A DNA stretch of 64,000 nucleotides, from assembly GCA_930367215.1 (NCBI GenBank), contig OV884059.1:37501882-37565881 (forward strand), given 5' to 3'. Below the pieces are notes generated by a model. It worked only from the letters and a program-made list of their open reading frames with translations, had not been told where the DNA came from and made no database searches. The translations under genes were made by a program, and so were the position numbers. This stretch comes from Pollenia angustigena. Lineage: Eukaryota; Arthropoda; Insecta; Diptera; Polleniidae. Below are positions 1 through 8,500 of the stretch, piece by piece (the first letter of the stretch is position 1; every line of letters starts with the position of its first letter).

Positions 1-170
1 AACGGATCGAAATTAGTTTTTTTAGTGTTTTTAAGCATTTATTTGTGTTTTCACAGCACTGAAATAATAATTACGATTCGTTCAGTATTGACTGAAATAA
101 AATTGCTTTCGAATCGAAAAAGCATTCGATCACGACTGCCATAATTTGGCCCCTGAATCTACAACAACTG
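1..170. other. Unassigned AT-rich left edge
   Basis: No gene is recognised here. The frame of the penton-like ORF at 171 stays open back to about position 96, where an in-frame stop occurs, but the extra residues do not look like capsid sequence. The 5' part of that gene may have been deleted, or may lie beyond the window in another frame. Confidence 0.4.
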
Positions 171-548
171 ATGAAAAAGATATTATCGTCATCAAATTAT
201 ATATTCGAAAAATCTTTGAACAAATTCTCTGACAACATAAATAAGTTTATCAATAAATTTGAATCGTCTGATATAAGTGAAAACATATTTATTTATACTG
301 ATATAATAAAACCTCGGAATGTTGGTAGTAAAAAAATTAAATGTCTAAAAATATTTTCAGTAGCAACATTGAAGAACTATATTCATTTCAATAGAATTGA
401 ATATTTTCCTCTTGAAGCCTATAATATAAATGATATTTCCATAATGATTCGAAATGATGAAGGAGAAGAGATAAGCTTTAATAAATTAGTTCCCGTCTAT
501 TGTACTCTACACTTTAAAAAAAAAAGTGTATATAAAATAGGTGTGTAA
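171..548 (+). pseudogene. Polinton/Maverick minor capsid (penton-like) protein, C-terminal part
   Basis: A 125-residue ORF. Residues 36-118 carry the pattern I associate with the C-terminal end of the single jelly-roll minor capsid protein of Polintons/adintoviruses: an IYTDII...VG start, a YFPLEAY strand, a charged RNDEGEEISF turn and a final TLHFKK strand. In a virion this protein would form the capsid vertices. The family protein is longer, so the N-terminal part is missing and the ATG at 171 may not be the true start. It lies just upstream of the other virion genes in the same direction, which supports the call. The call rests on recalled family patterns plus context; a profile search would settle it. 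Confidence 0.6.
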
Positions 549-579
549 CCAAACAAAATTAATCATTTTTATTACAACC

Positions 580-1017
580 ATGGATACGATTTATACAAGT
601 TATTATAATAATCAGTCTGGAGAAAATATACAAAATATTGGTGAAATATATCACGCACCAAGAATTTTACAATACGGTCGTGGTATTGGATCCATATTTT
701 CGGCTGTATTTTCACATTTAAAACCCTTATTTAAAACGGGGATGAATATATTAAAGAATAAATCATTAGATATTGAAAAGGAAATTTTAGAAGAAATTGG
801 AACAAAGCCAATAAAAGAAATCTTACTAAACAAAGGAAAAAAGGTCATACAAAATATAAAAGAAGCTACTATTGATAAAATTAAAACAATGCAGAAAGGT
901 AAAGGTCGACGTATAAAACTTAAACGTTTGAAGCAAAAGCAACAGATTAAATCAAAACGTTGTGGAGGAAAGAACTTTAAGGATATTTTTGGAAATTGGA
1001 AATGTCAGGATTTATAG
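580..1017 (+). CDS. Polinton small basic virion-type protein (adenovirus pVI/pX-like role suspected)
   Basis: The ORF is open from 541, but the first ATG is at 580, giving 145 residues. The N-terminal part has a tyrosine/glycine-rich leader and a GRGIGSIFSAVF segment followed by an amphipathic stretch. The C-terminal third is very basic (KGKGRRIKLKRLK and similar). Polintons commonly encode, beside the capsid genes, a small protein with a glycine-rich amphipathic start, likened to the adenoviral membrane-lytic or core proteins. It sits between the penton-like and major capsid genes on the same strand. No break is seen, so it may be intact. The exact role is inferred. Confidence 0.55.
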   Translation: MDTIYTSYYNNQSGENIQNIGEIYHAPRILQYGRGIGSIFSAVFSHLKPLFKTGMNILKNKSLDIEKEILEEIGTKPIKEILLNKGKKVIQNIKEATIDKIKTMQKGKGRRIKLKRLKQKQQIKSKRCGGKNFKDIFGNWKCQDL

Positions 1018-1034
1018 AATGTATGTAGAGTGAG

Positions 1035-2271
1035 TTGGATTTATTTGAATCTCCTCCAATTCAAACCAGCGTTGTTAAAACTGAAGAAATATGCTACAAT
1101 CCAATTGCCTCACTAGATAATTCGAGCACAATTGAATTTGTATCACTAGGCAATGGTGAAACATATCGAGATCTGAACAGTATTTATCTTCGATTAGTCA
1201 TTGAATTAAAAGGAAACGGAGGAGTAGTTAATAACTTACTGCACTCCTTGTTTAGAAATTGTATTGTACACCTTAACAATAAAAATGTATCACAATCTGA
1301 CAATAACTATCACTATAGGGCTTATATTGAAAAATTATTAAATTATGGAAATGATGCCAGATCTACACATCTTGAATCATGTGGCTGGGCTATTGATACA
1401 AATAAATACAAATAAAATAAATTCATTAGTTGATAAAGAAAATCCTGGTTTAGACAAGAGAAAAAAACTATTTAAGGATGGGAAGAGAGAAGAGCTTTTT
1501 GGAAAACTTCATGTTGATGTATTTAACCAACAAAAATACTTGCTTTATAATATTGATCTAAAGGTAACATTAAATTTGGAAAAACCGGAATTTTATATTT
1601 TAGAAGGTGGCGATAAAAATGAATCCTATATTAAAATACATGAAGCTAATTTATATATAAACCATCTTACTATTAATCATAATATTCTAATGGCTCATCA
1701 TAATGTATTACAATCAAGAAATGCTATTTATCCTTATAAAAGAGTAGAAATAAAAACGTTTACAATACACCCTGGAAATCACTCATTAACTTTAGATAAC
1801 GTTATACTAGGACAGTTACCAAATTTTTTAATTTTTGGAATGGTGTCTAATAAAGCATATACTGGAGAGAAAAAAGAAAATCCATTTAACTTTCAACATT
1901 TTAATTTACAAAGATTTAATTTGGTTGTTAATGGAGTACAATTTCCTGCACAACCAATTGAACTTAACTACAATAACGGAGGAATAATAAGTACTCGTGG
2001 TTATCAAACACTATTTAAAGGAACTGGAATTCATCATTTCGATAAAGGTCATCAAATAACTAAAGAACTTTTTGATAACGGATATTTTTTACTTGCTTTC
2101 GACTTAACACCAGATCATAATAATAATTCCAATTGCGGTAACTTAATAAACCAGGGAACTATTCGTATTGAAGGGCGTTTTGGAAAACCAATTGTTGAAG
2201 CAATAACGTGCTTAGTATACTGTGAATTTGATAGTGTTATAGAAATTGATAGACACTATGAATTCAATTAA
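1035..2271 (+). pseudogene. Polinton major capsid protein, double jelly-roll, frameshifted
   Basis: Two overlapping frames, 1035-1415 and 1345-2271, together cover one protein of about 400 residues. It resembles the uncharacterized F54H12.2-like proteins, which I understand to be Polinton/adintovirus major capsid proteins. Visible motifs are the QTS...YNPIASLD...IEFV start, GWAIDT, the LHVDVFNQQKYLL strand, ALYPYKR-like and VEIKTF strands, NPFNFQHFNL, FDLTPD and the terminal EFDSVIEIDRHYEF. The first frame begins with TTG where the family normally has ATG, so the start may be lost. The frame breaks at 1397-1416 through an exact 10-bp tandem duplication. The stop at 2269-2271 overlaps the protease ATG at 2258. 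Confidence 0.75.
1397..1416 (+). repeat. 10-bp tandem duplication causing the capsid frameshift
   Basis: TACAAATAAA occurs twice in direct succession. The upstream frame reads into a TAA inside the second copy, while the downstream frame carries the rest of the capsid protein. The extra copy alone accounts for the shift. Confidence 0.8.
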
Positions 2272-2554
2272 TATTAAAAATACTTTGAACTCCAATAATA
2301 TAACCAAATATAAATTTAAAGGTGTATTTGCATGTAATAAATTACCAACACACCCAGTTTTAAAACCGTAATTTTACGTTGCTAACACTGATCCATCACA
2401 TAAGCCTGGAGAGCATTGGGTTGCTTTTTATTTTCCTAAAAACAAACATGCCGAGTACTTTTGTTCTGCTGGCCAATATCCCAATAAGTCTTTTAGGTTA
2501 TTTTTTAAATAAAAATTGTAAAACTTTTACTTATAATAGTCTTCGAATTCAGAG
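2258..2554 (+). pseudogene. Polinton adenain-like cysteine protease, 5' part (broken)
   Basis: Starts at ATG 2258, overlapping the capsid stop. The translation shows FKGVFACNKLP, then NTDPSHKPGEHWVAFYF with the catalytic-type His in GEHW, and EYFCSAGQYP. These match the order of the adenovirus-type maturation protease of Polintons, which processes capsid proteins. Three defects are visible: an in-frame TAA at 2369, a frame change near 2495-2510, and Cys where the family usually has the acidic residue of the YFD motif. The sequence is then cut at 2554 by the BEL/Pao insertion; the Cys-containing end resumes at 12081. Confidence 0.75.
2550..2554 (+). repeat. Left target-site duplication of BEL/Pao (CAGAG)
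   Basis: CAGAG directly before the 5' LTR; the same five bases follow the 3' LTR at 12081-12085. Five-bp duplications fit BEL/Pao integration. Confidence 0.9.
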
Positions 2555-3154
2555 TGTTTAAAATCAATTATTTTAAACAATAATTTCATTTTTTTTGTAC
2601 TTTTTTGCTCATATATTTGAATTCCAATGTCTTAAAATTTGTGTAACTTTAGACATAAATGTCATAACAGCAAATGTAACGATTAATCCTTTTCGTAACT
2701 ATTGTGAATTTTTATTAACGTTAACGCCTAACAAGTTAAAACTGCTATACATTGTATTACAATAATGAAAACCTAAGTTAGTTAGTTAGAAAAAAGAAAA
2801 TGAAGACTCACTTCTTTTTAGAACCTACAACTGAACGGTGAGCAACTCAAATAAAATATACCCATATTTTGAATTCTAAACCTAAACTCTTTTTATTTAA
2901 ACCCATTACTCAACTTTATCTACCGCTTTTATAATTTCTCATCCTGGTGAGGAATTATAAAAACATTGAGACAAAGTAAAGCCAGCAAATTCCCCAAACC
3001 AGCGACCTTAAAAGCAAGCTACGGGTTTGTCTATCCTTCTCACGTATTAAGGTGCAACCTCAAGTGTCTACCTACAGTCCACTCTTCATCATCTAACACC
3101 TAAATACCCCAACCCTCTAAATAAGCCCTGGTTTGCAGCAAACTACTTTGTTCA
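2555..3154 (+). repeat. BEL/Pao 5' LTR
   Basis: 600 bp matching 11481-12080 without visible differences. It contains an AATAAA-type signal (in CAAATAAAATATA) and AT-rich TATA-like stretches such as TTATAAAAAC. The transcription start and R region cannot be fixed by eye. Confidence 0.95.
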
Positions 3155-3172
3155 TGGTCCTTCGATGGTTAA
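3155..3172 (+). other. Candidate primer-binding site
   Basis: The sequence directly after the 5' LTR starts TGGTCCTTCGATGG. TGG pairs with the CCA end of a tRNA, as expected for minus-strand priming. The tRNA species was not identified. Confidence 0.6.
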
Positions 3173-3412
3173 TTGGAATCTTATTAGTGCATGCTAATTC
3201 AATGGTTAATTTGAAGACTTCATAAATTGCAACCGATATAAGACAATAGAAAAACTACAAAAATTCTAAGAATCATCTATTACAACAAAAAACATCTAAG
3301 TACAACATCTATAACATCAAAGGAAAGTTAACATCAAAATTTAACATCATTTAGGAGCTTTTTAAAAAGGAAAATAACATCTCTGGAATTACCAACTTCA
3401 CCAAAAGGGAAA

Positions 3413-3423
3413 ATGAGGTAAAG
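3413..3423 (+). promoter_or_regulatory. Candidate 5' splice donor directly after an ATG
   Basis: The context ATGAG|GTAAAG fits the donor consensus, with GT at 3418-3419. The ATG at 3413 is the first after the short upstream ORF ending at 3225. Without splicing it is followed at once by a stop (ATG AGG TAA). Joined to the acceptor at 11009 it enters the downstream zinc-knuckle ORF in the correct phase. Confidence 0.55.
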
Positions 3424-5596
3424 TAAAGTTCTCATTTTAATTTATCTTGTTACGCACTTAGTTTAAACCTAACAAGCAAAGCATTAAAATCACCGTCGCG
3501 ACGCGTTTAAGCAAATAAAAAATAAATATATGCAAATACAAACATTCGAACGTCTAGCAAAAGAAAAAACATAAAAGTGTAAGAACAAAGTGTTAGAAAG
3601 AAGTTAGTGCGGGAGAAATCGTAAAAAACAAATTAAATTCGTAAAAAATTTGGAAAGGAATAATCCAGAAATTAAAAAGAAATTCAAAATCGTAATAAAC
3701 TCCAACAAATATATATATATGTATGTATGTATACATAGATACCGGTTAAAGTTAAAAAACTTTAAAAGTGAAAAAAAACTAAGTTATAAAAAAAAAAAAA
3801 CCGTAAGATATCGAGAAAAAAAGTATAACGGAAAATACAGCAAAAACAAAAACATACATACATATATAAAAACGGTATTGTTAAAATCTTAAAAAAAAAA
3901 AATAAAAATTTCCAAAACGGCAGTTTGAAATCGAAAAAAAACGTATAAAAAGCAAAAGAAATCTTTCGTGTAATACCAACTTTCAAATTTTGTATTTTAA
4001 TATAAATTTCAAGGGCATTTTTTACCGAATACCTACATACATAGTTCATGTTGAATTTAGCAACAACAAAAAATATTGTGTACGGCAAATTATAACAACA
4101 AAACAAAGTTGCATTGTTACATTTTTTTTAATAAGATTTCGTTTATTCGTGTTGATTTATTTACTCTTTTAAAAAAGCTCTCAATTTTTTGGGGAAAAAA
4201 AAAAAACCAAAAGAATCAAATAAAGAGAATAAAGTTCTAACAAAAGCTCAAATAGTGGTGAAATTAATAACATAATCGTCTCTTTTGATTTTAACGTTAC
4301 ACAAGAATTAAACATCGTGTTTGATCAACATAACAAAAACCAAAATTAACAGCGCGAATAATAATATCTGTTTAATTCTACATAATTACATCGTGTACAA
4401 TAACATAAAGCTCTTAAAGCAGATACAGAAAGAAAAAAAACGCAAAAACGGTGACGTCACGAATATTTAAAATAAATAACAAACTAAAATTTCGTTTGAA
4501 AATTATACCACAATACCTATCGATCGTAATTCAGTTGAATTAAGGTAAATTTTTTATTTGAACCATACATATATACATAATTACATTCATCTCACATTCA
4601 TATTAGTGTTAATTGATTTAAAGAAAACAAAACAACAACAACAGACTGTTTTCTTAGTACATTCTTATGGTTGATTCTGTGAAATATTGAAACTCGGGAA
4701 AAAATTATTAAAGCAATAAAACTCCTAGTAAAATTCGTGAAAAGTAAAGCAAAATATTAAAAATAAGGCGAGCAATTGAGTGTAGGAGTAAAGAAAGTTT
4801 AATTGTGAAAATATTTGCCTGCAAATACCGGAAAAGAAGAAGAAAAAATCTTGAAAATAAGTACAGTGTCAACCAGAATAATTCCTACAATTTTACAAAA
4901 CACCGAAAAATTACATTATCATTGCAAATAGTTTATAGTTGAGATTTTCTGAAAAATTAACAGTGTAACCCAATGTTTTTGGGAAAGTTTATTGCAAAAA
5001 TTTAAAATAAAAGATTTAAAAAATTTTAAAAATCAGCCAAAAAGGTTCCAGTTTTATTAATTTTATTTGGAAAACTTGCATTTTTTCTCAAATTTTCTTC
5101 GTTATAACCGCATAATAAAAATTGGTATTAAAACTTAATATTTACCGAATCGAGGCAGGGATATTTTAATTTCTCTGTAAGATAACATCAACCAAAGAAT
5201 CATTGTACCACAGCTTATGCTTAATTACAGACTATAAACGTATTTTGGTAAATATTTGAAATTTGTATTTATTTCTGTTACGACTAATTATTTTAACGTT
5301 GCAAAATTCGTGTTCCCACAAAATTAAAGAACAATTTTTCCATATTACAATTTCAATCCCAATATTTACAAACCATAGTTAATCAGTTACAACGTATACT
5401 TTTGAAAACAGTTAAATTTGAAGAAAAAAAAAAGGAAAATTTAGCAGTATTTATTAATTGACCTTGCGCTGTAATCGGGAAATTAAAAATTTTTTTTTTG
5501 CAAATTCAGATAAAGATAATTAAAATTTCAAGAGTCCTTTTCTTAAAATTCAATCAGTTTATAACCTAAACTTAACCCATTTCCTAAAGTTCAATC

Positions 5597-8500
5597 ATGC
5601 CTAACATAAATGAGTCCCAATCGTTTAACGAGGATAAATTCCTGTTTGATTCAGATCACCTGCTCACATTTTGCTCAAGCTTTAGCAATTTGGAAATTCA
5701 AGAGCAAACCGATTCAATGCTAGAGACAAAATTAAGTGATCTGGAAAATAGATGGAAAAAACTGGAAGTTTCATACGAAACTCTCATGCTCTCAACAGTT
5801 AGTAAAGAAACCAAAGAAAACTCTAAGGAAAATTTTCACGCATGTGCTGAAACTTTCCATGCTTGCAGGGCAAATATTATGGATATACTTAAGATCACAC
5901 GAATTACTCAAAGTGCTCAAACAATTTCTTCTCGTATGAGTTTACCACTCCAAAACTACCCTCTCCAGAGCCCTGCCATGCAGATCAAACTACCCCCCTG
6001 CGACACTGAGATTTTCGAGGGCAGCTACGAAAAATGGCCATCCTTTCGTGATATGTTCACGGCCGTGTACATAAATGGTACAAATTGCCCACCAGTAGTC
6101 AAATTATTTCATTTGCGTAATAAAACAATTAATGAGGCAGGAGCAATAGTAAAACGCTACCCATTGTGCGACGACAGCTTTGAAATCGCTTGGAATGCCC
6201 TAAAAGCTCGTTATGAAAACAAACGAGTTCTCGTAGATCACCAGCTACAAATTCTTTTCAATATACCTATAGCCACCTCGGAAAACAGCAAAACGCTTCA
6301 GAAAATTCATTCGACGGTTACCGATGTTCTGCAAACGTTAAAAACACTAAACGTGAACACAGATAACTGCGATTTCTTTATTGTGTACCTAGTATGCTCT
6401 AAACTTCCCAATGAAACTCTCGCTCTTTGGGAACAATCTCTTAAGTCCCACCGAGATTTACTTAAATGGTCACAGCTTGAAGAATTTCTAATCGATAGAT
6501 ATGAAGCCGTTGAAAGAATCTCTAATATGCAAATTACAAGAGATCGCCTTAGCCTGCCAAATACTGCTCAAACAAGAATTCAATCTTATGCGTCTCAAGA
6601 GAATCTCAATACATCTCCGTGTAAGGTTTGCAATGAAACTCATAATTTAAGAGCATGCCAAAAATTTAAAAGGTTTACTGTACAACAAAGAATAGATTTT
6701 GTTGCTGCAAACAAAATCTGTAACAATTGCCTTTCCCCAAATCATTTAAAGGCAAATTGTCCCAGCAAAAATACTTGCTTCAAATGCAAAATGAATCATC
6801 ACACCTCTCTTCATTTGGTAAAAGCCAACAATTCACAAAACGTTACAAATGCCTCTAACCCCTTACAATTTTTACCAAACCAAACTGTTCATGACAGGGT
6901 TGATACTCAAAATACCAATAGAACAGATTTTCAAACTCCAACCACATCCAGGCAGGCCCAGAATCCCAATGTACAAGCCAATGTATCGGTCAATAGCGAA
7001 TTTATATTGTTACGTACAGCTTTGGTTCACATCGAACACATGGGTGAACTTTTCACTGTAAGAGCCCTAATTGACCCAGGTTCGCAGAGAACGTTTTTAT
7101 CTGAAAGAATCAAAAATAGATTACAGCTACCCACACAAAATGCCCACGTAGATGTAGTTGGTATTGGAGGGCAGGTACAAACAGCCACCAAGGAATGTAA
7201 TCTTGTTCTTTTCGCGAAGAAAACAAACCAAAGATTCTCCATTAGTGCCATTATATTACCAAAAGTCACTAAACACATTCCCTCAGTTTCATTCGAAGTT
7301 TCAAAGACAGAATTAAAAGACCTTGATTTGGCTGATCCCACGTTCAATGAATCGTCACAAATTGATCTTATTCTTGGAAATGATACAGAACGTTTCATAA
7401 ACATAGATGGCATCAAGAAAAATATATGTGGTCTCGCATCCGCATATAATACCATATTTGGTTGGGTTCTTAGTGGTCCAGTAAGTGGTCACCCGGTTAA
7501 GTCATTCACAACTTCTGTAGTCCCTTCTGAAAGCTCGATTCTAAACGATCTTCTGAGAAAATTCTGGGAACAAGAAGAATTGCCATCTCCCAAACATATG
7601 TCTAAAGATGACCAATATTGCGAAGAATTATATACTCAAACTACAAAACGCAATGAAGATGGTAAATATGTAGTGAGATTGCCCTTTAAAAAGGAGTTTC
7701 CTAGCTCAGTTTATCTTCATTCATCTCGTATTCTGGCTCTAGGCCAATATGCTCGAATGAAACAATCTCTGTCGAAAAACCCAGAACTCCAAACACAATA
7801 CAAGGCGGTTTTGGAGGAATATATTTCACTCAAGCACATGGAAAAAACCACTTTCCGTGAAATTTGTATTGATAATAAGTACTTCTCGTTTTATCTACCT
7901 CATCACGCCGTAGTGCGTCCCGAGCATAAAACAACTAAGGTTCGAGTTGTTTTCAATGCCTCGCGTAAAACAAAATCTGGGTTTTCCTTAAATGACATTC
8001 TACACACAGGTCCAACGCTACAACAAGATCTCATGACTATTATTCTCAATTGGCGAAAATATCGGTATGTCTTCAGCGGCGACATACAGAAAATGTATCG
8101 TCAAATCTTGGTACACCCTGAAGATAGACCATTTCAGAGAATTCTATTTCAGGAAGAAAACAATTCCTACTTTAATGATTACCAACTAAATACAGTTACT
8201 TTCGGAGTTAATTGCGCTCCATTTTTAGCCATTCGCACTTTGCTTCAATTAGCAACAGACTCTGAAACACAGTTTCCAAATGCTGCTTACATTTTGCGCA
8301 ACGAAACATATGTTGACGACATATTGTCGGGTGGTCACTCTATCGAAGCAGCATTTAAGGCGCAAACCGAATTAATTCTTACTCTTAAATCGGCAGGATT
8401 TCCATTGAAAAAAATAACGGCAAATAACGCTCAATTGCTATCTAAAATCCCTCCCGAGGATTTATATGACTCTGACTTTCTTCGTTTCCAAGAAGCAAGC

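Larger units (their letters stand above)
3155..5596 (+). other. BEL/Pao long non-coding leader
   Basis: 2.4 kb of strongly AT-rich sequence between primer site and gag-pol, with no credible long ORF. Short upstream ORFs exist, for example 3154-3225, whose ATG spans the LTR/primer-site junction, and 3650-3892, which lacks family features. Scanning ribosomes would meet many ATGs, so removal of the leader by splicing is plausible. A T-rich tract ending in CAG at 5507-5509 is a candidate acceptor, with no ATG between it and 5597. Confidence 0.6.

Noticed and set aside
2379..2561. 60-residue plus-strand ORF
   Set aside because: It is an off-frame reading of the Polinton protease, except its last residues, which restore the protease frame after a shift. 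It also runs into the LTR.
3650..4172. Short ORFs on both strands in the BEL/Pao leader
   Set aside because: Lys/Asn/Tyr- or Phe-rich translations of A- or T-rich DNA, overlapping one another and without motifs.
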